A stretch of 64,000 nt of DNA from CAYNKA01 sp964397655. Its GTDB lineage: Bacteria; Spirochaetota; Spirochaetia; DTKZ01. Below are positions 8,881-17,371 of the stretch, piece by piece. Positions within the stretch are counted from its first letter, which is position 1, and every line of letters starts with the position of its first letter. The position numbers and the translations under genes were made by a program. The notes under the pieces are model-generated. The model worked only from the letters and a program-made list of their open reading frames with translations. It made no database searches and was not told the origin of the DNA. The DNA is taken from NCBI GenBank assembly GCA_964397655.1, contig CAYNKA010000009.1, positions 109,821 through 173,820 on the forward strand, in the 5' to 3' direction.

Positions 8881-9312
8881 TCACCTCTCGATGGAAAGTA
8901 TAACCTTTCCGACAACTTTCTCAACCGGTACCGGCCCGAAAAATCGAGAATCCACGGAGACTCCGGAGTTGTCCCCGACGAGGAAGACTCTTTTCCCCTC
9001 GGTCCGGTTCGACCCGGATTCTATCGACGAGCACCGTTTGACCTTGCGATTCCCGTCGAAGGGATCCCGGAAAACGAGGAGGTCGCCCGGTGCGGGTTCG
9101 TTCCATCTCAGCAGATAGCCGTCCCCGATGGGAAGGCGGATCCCGAAGGCCGCCCTGTTCAGGAGGATCACGCCTCCTTCCCGCAGGGCGGGTTCCATGG
9201 ACGTCCCCTCCACGAGGTAGAGGTCGAAGACGAAGAGACGGAGCAGTACTCCCAGAATGACGGCGGAACAGAGCCCGGTCCAGGCCGAACGGATGCCGTT
9301 TTTCTCGGTCAT
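8881..9312 (-). CDS. lepB: Signal peptidase I (short form)
   Basis: A 143-residue S26 signal peptidase that removes signal peptides at the outer face of the inner membrane. After one N-terminal membrane helix come the catalytic serine motif VEGTSMEP, a Lys-containing box (NRKVKRC) and the conserved C-terminal VGDNSGVSVDSRFFGPVP box. It is shorter than most bacterial enzymes; the variable non-catalytic region between the Lys box and the last box is only about 15 residues. The only methionine start in frame is at 9312, with no Shine-Dalgarno and a -10 box nine bases away, so a leaderless transcript is likely. It heads the lepB-ftsI-DUF115 operon and is divergent from an M23 peptidase gene. Confidence 0.85.
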   Translation of the reverse strand: MTEKNGIRSAWTGLCSAVILGVLLRLFVFDLYLVEGTSMEPALREGGVILLNRAAFGIRLPIGDGYLLRWNEPAPGDLLVFRDPFDGNRKVKRCSSIESGSNRTEGKRVFLVGDNSGVSVDSRFFGPVPVEKVVGKVILSIER

Positions 9313-9321
9313 CACGATTTC

Positions 9322-9350
9322 ACTATAATATGAGTCCCTTTTCTTGTCGA
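9322..9350 (-). promoter_or_regulatory. Promoter of lepB operon
   Basis: On the minus strand TCGACA (9350-9345), a 17-base spacer and TATAGT (9327-9322). Only nine bases separate the -10 from the ATG at 9312, which predicts a leader of about three bases. Confidence 0.55.
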
Positions 9351-9369
9351 TAAGAACGAAGGAACTTCT

Positions 9370-10680
9370 ATGATGACCGAGACCATCCACCAGAAAGTAA
9401 GACGCCGTCGGCCGGTTTCGCTCGGCTTCCTCCGACTCGACAGGAAGGCTCCGTCGCTTCTCTCCTTCGACGCGAGAGGCGGCGGGACGGGAAGCTTCCT
9501 TTCCCAGTCGGGGAGTCCTTCCTTTCGGCCGAGGAGAAGGCGGCGGAACGCCGGGAGGATCCTTTTCTTCCCGTTCCTCCTCGTCCTGCGGCTCTTCCGA
9601 ACGATCGCCGCATCGCTTCGGTCCGGGATCTGGAAGCGAAGGCTGAGGAGCATGCATCCCCGGGAGGGGGTCGTGTCGGGCAAGACTCCGGGATCGGGCT
9701 GCCGGAAAATCCTTTCCGCGGTTCGATCGCTGGCTGCGAAACGGTCCCGATACTTCTATCCGGTACTGAGCGGTCTCGGCCTCGCTCTGTTCTGCGGCGC
9801 CCTGGCGTTCGAATCCTCCATTTCCGCGCTTTGGGCCGGCGAATTCAGGCTTCCGGCGGAAAACGAGGTGGAAGGCCTGCTTCAGAGCTACATCGAGCCG
9901 CCCGCGTCCGAAATCCGTGCCGGAGAGCTGAAGCAGATCGACGCATCGAAATTCACCTCCCTGAGCCTGGTTCGCCACAGGCTGATCACGGGAGACACCA
10001 TTTCCGGAATTGCGAAGAAATACGGCCTCAACCTGGATACCGTCGTGAGCCTCAACCAGATCGAGGATGCGAGGAGAATACCGATCGGCGCCGTACTCAA
10101 GATACCGAATCAGGACGGAGTGCTGTACTCCGTAAGGCGCGGCGATTCTCTCAGTTCCATCGGGAAGGCGTTCAACGTGAGCATGAACGCGATCGCGGAC
10201 GTCAACGGTCTCGAGTCGTCCACCATCCATCCGGGACAGGACGTCTTCGTGCCGGGGGCGAGGATGCGGCCCATGGAACTCAAGAAGATACTCGGAGAAC
10301 TGTTCATCTACCCGACCAACGGAGTCTTCTCGTCCGGTTTCGGCCCGAGAAACGATCCGTTCACCGGAGTCCTCCGATTCCACAACGGCGTGGATCTCGC
10401 CGGACCGCTGGGCACGCCCGTCTACGCCGCGATGGCCGGGAAGGTCGCCAAGATAGGCTTCCATCCGAGCTACGGAAGGTACATCATCATGAGCCATTCG
10501 TCCGGATATCAGACCTGGTACGCGCATCTCCAGAAGGCTCTCGTCGCTCCGAATGCCTCCGTAGCACAGGGGGAAACGATCGGAGAGATGGGGAATACCG
10601 GCTATTCCACTGGCCCGCATCTGCATTTTTCCGTGTTCCGCGACGGATCGCCGGTAGACCCGATGCAGTTTTTACATTAG
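9370..10680 (+). CDS. LysM-repeat M23 metallopeptidase (peptidoglycan hydrolase or activator)
   Basis: A 436-residue envelope protein. The first ~150 residues are very basic with a hydrophobic stretch around 130-150 (GLGLALFCGALAF), giving an N-in single-pass anchor with an unusually long, Arg-rich cytoplasmic tail. Two LysM domains follow (from HRLITGDTISGIAKKYGL and from YSVRRGDSLSSIGKAFNV), then an M23 peptidase domain with FHNGVDLAGPLGTP (zinc His and Asp) and the HLHFSV motif near the end, so the zinc site looks intact. It probably cleaves peptidoglycan peptides or regulates amidases. GAAGGAACTTCT precedes the ATG. The long basic tail is unlike typical NlpD/EnvC proteins. Confidence 0.88.
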   Translation: MMTETIHQKVRRRRPVSLGFLRLDRKAPSLLSFDARGGGTGSFLSQSGSPSFRPRRRRRNAGRILFFPFLLVLRLFRTIAASLRSGIWKRRLRSMHPREGVVSGKTPGSGCRKILSAVRSLAAKRSRYFYPVLSGLGLALFCGALAFESSISALWAGEFRLPAENEVEGLLQSYIEPPASEIRAGELKQIDASKFTSLSLVRHRLITGDTISGIAKKYGLNLDTVVSLNQIEDARRIPIGAVLKIPNQDGVLYSVRRGDSLSSIGKAFNVSMNAIADVNGLESSTIHPGQDVFVPGARMRPMELKKILGELFIYPTNGVFSSGFGPRNDPFTGVLRFHNGVDLAGPLGTPVYAAMAGKVAKIGFHPSYGRYIIMSHSSGYQTWYAHLQKALVAPNASVAQGETIGEMGNTGYSTGPHLHFSVFRDGSPVDPMQFLH

Positions 10681-10711
10681 TATGAACCGAGTACTGGGAG
10701 GTACTGTCAGT

Positions 10712-10828
10712 ATGCGTAAAGTGGTGATACTCATCGTCGTTCTGTTCGCGCTGTTCACGTTCATAAACGCCTTCACGAGCGAACGGACGCAGGTATCAAA
10801 AAGTCAAAGCCAGGTAAAAACCCTGTAG
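10712..10828 (+). CDS. Small single-pass membrane protein (38 residues)
   Basis: A tiny gene 31 bases after the M23 peptidase: start MRKVVILIVVLFALFTFINA, then a polar tail SERTQVSKSQSQVKTL. The N-terminal two-thirds is a membrane helix or uncleaved signal anchor. GGGAGGT lies upstream (about 11 bases) and a strong terminator follows directly after the stop, which supports a real gene ending the transcript. An in-frame ATG at 10682 would add ten residues but has no binding site. Function unknown; it may partner the peptidase. Confidence 0.55.
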   Translation: MRKVVILIVVLFALFTFINAFTSERTQVSKSQSQVKTL

Positions 10829-10831
10829 TCG

Positions 10832-10860
10832 AAAACCCGCGACGCGATCGCGGGTTTTTT
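10832..10860 (+). terminator. Intrinsic terminator after the M23/small-protein unit
   Basis: A 10-bp stem (10832-10841 with 10849-10858), 7-base loop and a run of eight T. The left flank is A-rich, so it can also serve secA transcripts arriving from the other side. Confidence 0.88.
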
Positions 10861-10898
10861 TTCACCCTGAACGCGGGACGGATCCGCGCTCGGGCATT

Positions 10899-13616
10899 TC
10901 ATTTTCCGTGACAGTATTTGTACTTTTTTCCGCTTCCGCAGGGGCAGGGATCGTTCCTCCCCACCTTCGGCACCGATCGGTGTATCTGCACCTTGTCCGG
11001 CTGCCCCTGGTCGCCTCCTCCTCCGAAGGCCGCCATCTGGTTGTGGCTGGCGGTCCCGGCCGGAACTCTCATCATCGGCTGAGGCCCCTGGGTCTTGGGA
11101 CCCTCGACGCGGATCATGATGAGCTTCTTCGCGATGGTCGTCCTGATGTCGTAGAGGAGCTGATCGAAGATCTGAAAGCCCTCGAGTTTGTATTCGAGGA
11201 GAGGATTCTTCTGCCCGTAGGACCTGAGGTAGACCGCTTCGCGGAGGGCTTCGAGGTTCTCGAGGTGATCCTGCCACTTCATGTCCACGGCCCGGAGGTA
11301 CTCCATGCGGATGATCATGTTGAGATAGTCTTTTCCGAGGATCGCGGCTTTCCGTTCGAGATCCCGGTTGAGATCGTCCATTATCAGGGTCTTGAGGTCG
11401 CCGGGCGACATTTCGTTGAGCTTCTCCGGGGGCAGCCCGGGGGCGTAGAGGAAGGTGACCTTGAGACTCTTCAGAATGTCGGGTATAAGGGTCGGATCCC
11501 CGCCGCCCACCCTTCGGTAGGGTTCCAGAATTTCGTCGACGAGTTCCTCCGCCGTCGAAAGGATTCTGTGGCATAGTTCCTGGTCGGTGAGGATCTTGTC
11601 CCGCTGCTCGTAGATGAATTTCCTCTGTTCGTTGAGCACATCGTCGTACTCGAGGAGATGCTTCCGGATCTCGAAGTTCCGCTCCTCGACCTTCGTCTGG
11701 GCCCGCTCGATGGTGCGGTTGAGGAGGGGATGGTTCAGGGGTTCCCCGGGCTTCATGCCGACCTTGGACAGCAGGGATTTCAGGTTGCCCTTCCCGCCGC
11801 CGAAGAGCCGCATGAGGTCGTCGTCCATGGAGAGGAAGAAACGGGATTTCCCCGGGTCGCCCTGGCGGCCCGAACGGCCGCGGAGCTGGTTGTCGATCCG
11901 CCGCGATTCGTGTCGTTCGGTGCCGAGGACGTAGAGACCTCCCGAGTTCTTCACCTCCTCGTATTGCTCCTGCCAGATCCTGAATTCCTTCGCATAGGCG
12001 TCCCGGTACTGTTCCGGAGTCGCTTCGGTCCCCGCACGTTTGTGCGCGCGGAATTCCGGGTTGCCGCCGAGCTTGATGTCGGTGCCACGGCCCGCCATGT
12101 TGGTCGCTATGGTGACGGCGCCCTTCGCCCCCGCTTCCGCGATGATGAGCGCCTCGCGGGCGTGGTTCTTCGCGTTGAGCACCTCGTGACGGATCCCACG
12201 CTTCGTGAGGAGCTTCGAGAGGAGTTCCGACTTCTCGATGGAGACCGTTCCGACGAGGATCGGCTGTCCCCGCCTGTTGTGCTCCGCTATTTCGTCGCAG
12301 ATGGCCTCGAACTTGTCGTCCTCGTCGAGGAAGATGAGATCGTCCTCGTCGTTTCTCACGACCGGCCTGTTCGTAGGTATCACGACGACGTCGAGGTTGT
12401 AGATTTTGCTGAATTCCTTGGCCTCGGTGTCCGCGGTTCCGGTCATTCCGGCGATCTTTTCGTACATGCGGAAAAAATTCTGGAAGGTGATGGTCGCGAG
12501 GGTCCTGTTGCGTTCCGCTACTCGGATCGCTTCCTTGGCCTCGATTGCCTGGTGGAGGCCGTCGGAATATCGCCTGCCGTGGAGGATGCGTCCCGTGAAT
12601 TCATCGACGATCTGGACCTGGCCTTCCTGGACGACGTAATCCGTGTCCTTGTGGAAGAGGATATGGGCTCGGAGCGCCTGCGTCATGTAATGGATAAATT
12701 CGAAATTCTCGTCCAGAAACAGCGATCCCGAGATTATCTTGCGGCTTTGCAGGATCTCCTCGAGGTTGTTCAGGCCCTCGTCGGTGAACGAGATACGCTT
12801 TCCCTTTTCGTCGATCTTGTAGTCGCCTTTCGGATTCTCCGGATAGTCGCCGGTGGCCGGGTCCTTTTCGCATTCCTTGAGAAGCTTGACCACGCGGTTC
12901 GACTCGATGAATTTCCGCGTGTCGTCCTCCGCCGCGCCGGAGATGATGAGGGGAGTCCTGGCCTCGTCTATGAGGATGGAGTCGATTTCGTCGATGATGC
13001 AGTAGTGGTGTCCGCGCTGCACCCTGGTTTGGGAGTCGTACCGCATATTGTCGCGAAGGTAGTCGAAGCCGAGTTCGTTGTTGGTGCCGTAGGTGATGTC
13101 CTTCGCGTAGGCGATCTGCCTCGCCTCGTTGTCCATCTGTGAGAGGATGGACCCTACCGAGACTCCGAGGAGGCGGTAGACGCTTCCCATCCAGTTCGCG
13201 TCGCGTTCCGCGAGGTAATCGTTCACCGTGACTATGTGCACGCCTTTTCCGGCGAGCGAATTGAGATAGGCCGCAGGCACGGAGGAAACGGTCTTTCCTT
13301 CGCCGGTCTTCATTTCGACGATCCTTCCCTGATGCAGGACGATGCCGCCGAGGATTTGGACGTCGTAGAGCCGCTCGCCGAGTATCCGCCTGGCCGCTTC
13401 TCGGGCCAGCGCGAAGGCTTCCGGGAGGAGATCGTCGAGGGTCTCTCCGTTCCCCAGTCGGACTTTGAAGGCCTCGGTGGTTCGGGCGAAGTCCTCGTTC
13501 GGAAGAGCTCGGGCCCAGCCTTCCTTCTCGTTGACGCGGTGAAGGATGGGTATGAGTTCTTTCAGGTCTTTTTCGTTCTTCGAACCGAACAGGAGTTCAA
13601 GAATTTTGTGGCTCAT
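10899..13616 (-). CDS. secA: Preprotein translocase ATPase SecA
   Basis: A 905-residue SecA, the motor that drives secretory proteins through SecYEG. Visible motifs: Walker A in MKTGEGKT (near residue 105), Walker B/DEAD region IIDEIDSILIDEARTPLIISG-type segment, the GRGTDIKLGGNPEF helicase motif, RGRSGRQGDPG, and the C-terminal zinc finger CPCGSGKKYKYCHG for SecB/ribosome contact. The length is normal. It is monocistronic, with the terminator at 10.85 kb behind it. The start at 13616 lacks a Shine-Dalgarno; the -10 box ends six bases before the ATG, so the mRNA probably begins at or next to the start codon. Confidence 0.97.
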   Translation of the reverse strand: MSHKILELLFGSKNEKDLKELIPILHRVNEKEGWARALPNEDFARTTEAFKVRLGNGETLDDLLPEAFALAREAARRILGERLYDVQILGGIVLHQGRIVEMKTGEGKTVSSVPAAYLNSLAGKGVHIVTVNDYLAERDANWMGSVYRLLGVSVGSILSQMDNEARQIAYAKDITYGTNNELGFDYLRDNMRYDSQTRVQRGHHYCIIDEIDSILIDEARTPLIISGAAEDDTRKFIESNRVVKLLKECEKDPATGDYPENPKGDYKIDEKGKRISFTDEGLNNLEEILQSRKIISGSLFLDENFEFIHYMTQALRAHILFHKDTDYVVQEGQVQIVDEFTGRILHGRRYSDGLHQAIEAKEAIRVAERNRTLATITFQNFFRMYEKIAGMTGTADTEAKEFSKIYNLDVVVIPTNRPVVRNDEDDLIFLDEDDKFEAICDEIAEHNRRGQPILVGTVSIEKSELLSKLLTKRGIRHEVLNAKNHAREALIIAEAGAKGAVTIATNMAGRGTDIKLGGNPEFRAHKRAGTEATPEQYRDAYAKEFRIWQEQYEEVKNSGGLYVLGTERHESRRIDNQLRGRSGRQGDPGKSRFFLSMDDDLMRLFGGGKGNLKSLLSKVGMKPGEPLNHPLLNRTIERAQTKVEERNFEIRKHLLEYDDVLNEQRKFIYEQRDKILTDQELCHRILSTAEELVDEILEPYRRVGGGDPTLIPDILKSLKVTFLYAPGLPPEKLNEMSPGDLKTLIMDDLNRDLERKAAILGKDYLNMIIRMEYLRAVDMKWQDHLENLEALREAVYLRSYGQKNPLLEYKLEGFQIFDQLLYDIRTTIAKKLIMIRVEGPKTQGPQPMMRVPAGTASHNQMAAFGGGGDQGQPDKVQIHRSVPKVGRNDPCPCGSGKKYKYCHGK

Positions 13617-13622
13617 GGAATG

Positions 13623-13651
13623 AATCTACAGCGTATCGGACACCCGGTCAA
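13623..13651 (-). promoter_or_regulatory. Promoter of secA
   Basis: On the minus strand TTGACC (13651-13646), 17-base spacer, TAGATT (13628-13623). Transcription would start at the ATG itself. It is back-to-back with the lipoprotein promoter, the two -35 boxes being two bases apart. Confidence 0.55.
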
Positions 13652-13653
13652 GA

Positions 13654-13682
13654 TTGACAAGTGTACGGCCCGCGGATAGTAT
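13654..13682 (+). promoter_or_regulatory. Promoter of the lipoprotein-nnr operon
   Basis: TTGACA (13654-13659), 17-base spacer, TAGTAT (13677-13682). The -10 overlaps the ATG at 13681, so translation must begin downstream; the TTG at 13711 with GGAG six bases before it fits. Confidence 0.6.
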
Positions 13683-13710
13683 GAAACCAGGTCAACAGCG
13701 GGAGAGAGTC

Positions 13711-14946
13711 TTGAAAAAAGCCGCATTCCTTTCGCCGGTCCGATTTTTCCGGTTCTGCGGACCGCTCTTCGTGCTCGTCCTTTCGGTCGGCGGATGCGAA
13801 AGGCGGGCTTTCGAATCCCTTCCTCGGGAGGAGCTTTTCACGCTCTCCATCGGCAAGATGGAAGACCAGATCGATCTTTTTCAGACCTCCCGGGCCTCCT
13901 TCGACCAGAAGACGACCATCTTCATGAGGGACGGAACGTTCTATATCGGGAACGGCGCATCCTACAAGGTCATGGAATTCACCTCCTACGGCGACCTTCT
14001 GAGCCTCTATTACAATCCCGACGAGAATCCAAAGCCGATCATCCTCCAGAGCGGAAGCGAGGGGGGCAAGGTGTCGAACAGGAGGGCCCATCCCTACGCC
14101 TTTCGCCAGGTGGGCGAGATCGCGGTTTCGAGCCGGAAGGTGCTCTATGTGGAGGATCATCTGCCTCCCGAGCGGGGAATTTTCGACGAAAAGCTCAACA
14201 TGTCCCTCAATTCCATCGTACTCCGGTTCGACGGCGGCGAGTACAAGGGTTATCTCGGACAGGAAGGAGTCGGCGGGACTCCCTTTCCCTACGTCCAGGG
14301 AATCAAGATAACGAACCGCGACGAGGTGGTCGTCCTGTGCAGGACTCTGACGGACTGGATCGTGTACTGGTACTCCGCCCAAGGCGAACTCCTGTCGACC
14401 GTGAAGGTCTCGCTGAACAAACTGCCCATGCCGGAAGGCGAGAAGCTATTGCCTCATTTGGAAACAGTGCTGCCCGACAACGAAGACCGGAGGATTTACC
14501 TCAAGCTGAACTATTACAAGGAAGGAGTCGACGCATCCACGGGAACCAAGTACGGCATAGAAGGGATGACTTCTCGAATTTTCTGGATGAACGTGGAGAC
14601 ATCGAAATTCGAAGGCTCGGTAGAGGTGCCGCAGAACACCAGGAAGCAGCGCGGATCGGGCTTTTTCGAGACTCAGGACGTTGAATACCTGTTCGAATTC
14701 ATCGGAGTCATCTCGGGAGGGCGATTTTTCTTCCTGAGCCGAGAGGACAACGACGCCCATCAGCTCCTTATCCTCAATTCGGACGGGAAGGTGCTCAAGC
14801 GTCGCATGCTTTCCGTCGAAGACTCCGAGCTCGTCTATTCCTCCTTCCACGTGTCTCAGGAAGGCATCCTTTCCGCCCTGCTCGCCACCGAATCGGCGGT
14901 GAAGATCGTATGGTGGAGGAGCGACGGGCTCCTGAGCGGGAGATGA
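13711..14946 (+). CDS. Predicted lipoprotein, conserved spirochaete-type, unknown function
   Basis: A 411-residue exported protein. The N-terminus (MKKAAFLSPVRFF, then a hydrophobic core ending LSVGGCE) reads as a lipoprotein signal with the lipidated Cys near residue 30. The rest is beta-rich with repeated short WYS/FD-type strands, resembling a beta-propeller or solvent-exposed sheet protein; no enzyme motif is visible. The TTG start is preferred because it has GGAG at 13701-13704 and because the only nearby ATG lies inside the -10 box. It is the first gene of an operon with nnrDE and appears with secA and nnrDE as a neighbourhood. Role unknown. Confidence 0.72.
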   Translation: MKKAAFLSPVRFFRFCGPLFVLVLSVGGCERRAFESLPREELFTLSIGKMEDQIDLFQTSRASFDQKTTIFMRDGTFYIGNGASYKVMEFTSYGDLLSLYYNPDENPKPIILQSGSEGGKVSNRRAHPYAFRQVGEIAVSSRKVLYVEDHLPPERGIFDEKLNMSLNSIVLRFDGGEYKGYLGQEGVGGTPFPYVQGIKITNRDEVVVLCRTLTDWIVYWYSAQGELLSTVKVSLNKLPMPEGEKLLPHLETVLPDNEDRRIYLKLNYYKEGVDASTGTKYGIEGMTSRIFWMNVETSKFEGSVEVPQNTRKQRGSGFFETQDVEYLFEFIGVISGGRFFFLSREDNDAHQLLILNSDGKVLKRRMLSVEDSELVYSSFHVSQEGILSALLATESAVKIVWWRSDGLLSGR

Positions 14947-14948
14947 GC

Positions 14949-16457
14949 ATGAGAATCCTTGGGTGTCGCGACATGGCATCCCTGGACCGGAGGACTCAGA
15001 GCGAATACGGAATTCCGGCCGCCATCCTCATGGAGAACGCGGGGAGGTCGGCGGCGGAATACATCCTGCGCGAGGCGGGCCGAGGGAAGGGCACGGGTCC
15101 CGTGCTCGTGGTCGCGGGCAAGGGCAACAACGGGGGCGACGCCCTCGTCGTTGCGAGGCATCTTCTTCTCGCGGGGATCGGAGACCTGCGCGTGGTCCTC
15201 GCGTCGGAGACGATGGGCGAACTCCCCGCGCTCCACGCGAAGATCCTCTCCAAGCTCGGAGTCCGCATGGAGGTCTTCTCCCCCGGATCGCGGGGGTCGA
15301 GGCGCCCCTTCAAGGACGCGGGACTGATCGTGGACGGTCTCTTCGGCATCGGCCTTTCGGGACCGATCCGCTCTCCGGGCGACGAGATCGCGGAACTCGT
15401 CTCGTCTTCGCGTGCCCGTGTCGTTTCCCTCGACGTTCCGAGCGGACTCTTCGACGGATACAGGCCCGGCTTTCCCGCGGTGAAAGCCGACGTCACTCTG
15501 ACCTTCGAGCTTCCCAAACTCTGCCTCTATCTGCCGGAAGGAAGGAAACTCTGCGGCAGGATCGAGGTCCTTCCCGTCGGATTCCCTCCGGCCCTGATCG
15601 GGGAGATGCCGGACGGATTCGAACTCCTCGACGAAGGGTCCCCCGTGGCCGAGATCCCTCCTCTCGATTCCTGCGCGTACAAAAACTCGAGAGGGCATCT
15701 CGCCGTCCTCGCCGGAAGCCGGGGAACCACGGGAGCGGCCGCCCTGTGTTCCGAGGCCGCCCTCAGGAGCGGCGCGGGCCTCGTGAGCCTCTTCGCGGAC
15801 GAAACGGTGTATCAGGTCCTCGCTTCCTCGCTCAAATCGGTCATGGTGAAACCGCTCCCGCCTTCGCCCGGCGATTGGAATCCGGGAACGGCTTCTTCGC
15901 TGCTCGTGGGGCCCGGATGGGGCAGGGGCGGAGACCGTTCTTCCCGGCTGGATGCGGTTCTTGCCTCTGGCTCGAAAGGGGTGATCGACGCGGACGGGCT
16001 CCATGTCCTCAAGGATGTCCTCGGCCGCGGAAAGCGTGCGAGACGCCTCGACGGTTGGGTGCTCACCCCCCACGCGGGAGAATTCGCGGCGTTCACCGGA
16101 AAGCCGAAGGAGGACATCCTCGCCGATCCGTTCCCCCTCCTGGAGGAGACCGTCGGCAAATGGGGTTGCGTCCTGGTGCTCAAGGGACACGTGACCTTTG
16201 TCGCCTGCCCTTCGGGCAAGGTCTTCGTCCACGACGGGATGAATCCGGCGCTGGGAACCGCGGGGTCGGGCGACGTGCTCGCGGGAATAATCGCCGGGCT
16301 CATGGCGCGGGGACTCGAGCCCGAGACGGCCTCGGCGGCCGGCGTCGAGCTTCACGGGAGGATCGGGAAGCTCGCGGCGGAAAGGATCGGCCTGTTCACC
16401 GCGGAGGATCTCCTTCCTCTGATTTCCGGAGCTGCGGGGATTCATGAACTTCAATAA
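14949..16457 (+). CDS. nnr: Bifunctional NAD(P)HX epimerase / ADP-dependent NAD(P)HX dehydratase
   Basis: A 502-residue two-domain metabolite-repair enzyme that restores damaged hydrated NADH/NADPH. The N-terminal YjeF-N epimerase domain (about 1-215) has ILMENAGRSAAE, VVAGKGNNGGDALVVARHLL and the IVDGLFGIGLSGP segment with the catalytic Asp. The C-terminal ribokinase-like dehydratase domain (about 220-500) has GHLAVLAGSRGTTGAAAL, GPGWGRGG, VIDADGL, VLTPHAGEFA and GTAGSGDVLAG. I chose ATG 14949 because GGGAG lies six bases upstream; ATG 14943 overlaps the previous stop and would add two residues. It is coupled to the lipoprotein gene upstream. Confidence 0.93.
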   Translation: MRILGCRDMASLDRRTQSEYGIPAAILMENAGRSAAEYILREAGRGKGTGPVLVVAGKGNNGGDALVVARHLLLAGIGDLRVVLASETMGELPALHAKILSKLGVRMEVFSPGSRGSRRPFKDAGLIVDGLFGIGLSGPIRSPGDEIAELVSSSRARVVSLDVPSGLFDGYRPGFPAVKADVTLTFELPKLCLYLPEGRKLCGRIEVLPVGFPPALIGEMPDGFELLDEGSPVAEIPPLDSCAYKNSRGHLAVLAGSRGTTGAAALCSEAALRSGAGLVSLFADETVYQVLASSLKSVMVKPLPPSPGDWNPGTASSLLVGPGWGRGGDRSSRLDAVLASGSKGVIDADGLHVLKDVLGRGKRARRLDGWVLTPHAGEFAAFTGKPKEDILADPFPLLEETVGKWGCVLVLKGHVTFVACPSGKVFVHDGMNPALGTAGSGDVLAGIIAGLMARGLEPETASAAGVELHGRIGKLAAERIGLFTAEDLLPLISGAAGIHELQ

Positions 16458-16971
16458 GGGACCGGAAACCCTGGGAAACGGGGAACTCCATTACCACTCC
16501 GAGCGGGCCGGGCGTCTCGCGAAGGATCCGCACGCCTTCGACGAGTGCGGGCCCGCCAAACGGAGGGGGTTCTTCTCGCAGCTCCGTTCGAACCGGAGCC
16601 TGCTGTTCCTGTTCGCCGACCTCATGGGACTCATCCTCCTCATCTCGCTCTACGCGTTCTTTTTCGCCGACGCGGACGTCTGGATGAAAAACGGCGTGGA
16701 ATTCCGCCTCAGCGCCTTTCAGTACGGCGAGAAGGTCCTTGTCTCCCTCGGCACGAAGGCGTCCGGCCCCGCGCACGAGGAAAATCCCGAGGTCGTCCTC
16801 CGCGTGGAAGGCAGGGAAGCGGAAAGAACGGTGATCGACCTGAAGGCGGCGACCAAGGGGGAAGTCTTCTGGAGGACGAACGTCGAGCGGGGCAAGGCGA
16901 AGGAAGTGAAGGCGGAGATCCTGTTCGGCGGCAAGAGGAACATCCTTACCGCGAAAATACGGAAAGAATGA
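16444..16971 (+). CDS. Single-pass membrane protein of unknown function
   Basis: A 175-residue protein: about 45 polar N-terminal residues (cytoplasmic), one membrane helix around 53-75 (SLLFLFADLMGLILLISLYAF), then a ~100-residue beta-rich extracytoplasmic domain ending KRNILTAKIRKE. It overlaps the end of nnr by 14 bases and lies just before a Nudix gene, so it is co-transcribed with both. No family recognised; the layout suggests a bitopic envelope protein. Confidence 0.72.
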   Translation: MNFNKGPETLGNGELHYHSERAGRLAKDPHAFDECGPAKRRGFFSQLRSNRSLLFLFADLMGLILLISLYAFFFADADVWMKNGVEFRLSAFQYGEKVLVSLGTKASGPAHEENPEVVLRVEGREAERTVIDLKAATKGEVFWRTNVERGKAKEVKAEILFGGKRNILTAKIRKE

Positions 16972-16984
16972 GGTACATACGCAC

Positions 16985-17371
16985 ATGGCGGAATATTCGA
17001 CGGCCGCGGTGATACGGAGGGACGACAGGTATCTCGTCGCCAAACGGTTGCCGGGCGGGAGTATGGGCGGGAGGTGGGAATTCCCCGGGGGAAAGGCTGA
17101 GGCCGGGGAATCGCCCGAGGCCGCACTCGAGCGGGAATTCCTCGAGGAATTCGCGGTCCCCATCACCGTAGGCGAGCATCTCGTGTCGGCGGAGTTCAGG
17201 AACAACGGAAAGGACTACCGGCTCCTCGCTTTTTCCGCCGAACTCGGCGAAGGACTCCTCGACCTCAAGGAGCACGAGGAGATTCGCTGGCTTCGTCTTG
17301 AGGAAATCGAATCCCTGGACCTCGCGGATTCCGATCGCGAGATCTACCGCCAACTCAGGGATCTCAGATGA
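16985..17371 (+). CDS. MutT-like Nudix hydrolase
   Basis: A 128-residue Nudix protein with a complete Nudix box from GGKAEAGE to REFLEEFAV (about residues 37-59), and the FPGGK and WLRLEEI elements flanking it. The size and the AKRLPGG/GGRWEFPGGK context match the MutT group, which hydrolyses 8-oxo-dGTP and related oxidised nucleotides. It closes the lipoprotein-nnr operon; with nnr this makes two repair or house-cleaning enzymes together. Its 3' end overlaps the convergent glgC by eight bases. Confidence 0.88.
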   Translation: MAEYSTAAVIRRDDRYLVAKRLPGGSMGGRWEFPGGKAEAGESPEAALEREFLEEFAVPITVGEHLVSAEFRNNGKDYRLLAFSAELGEGLLDLKEHEEIRWLRLEEIESLDLADSDREIYRQLRDLR

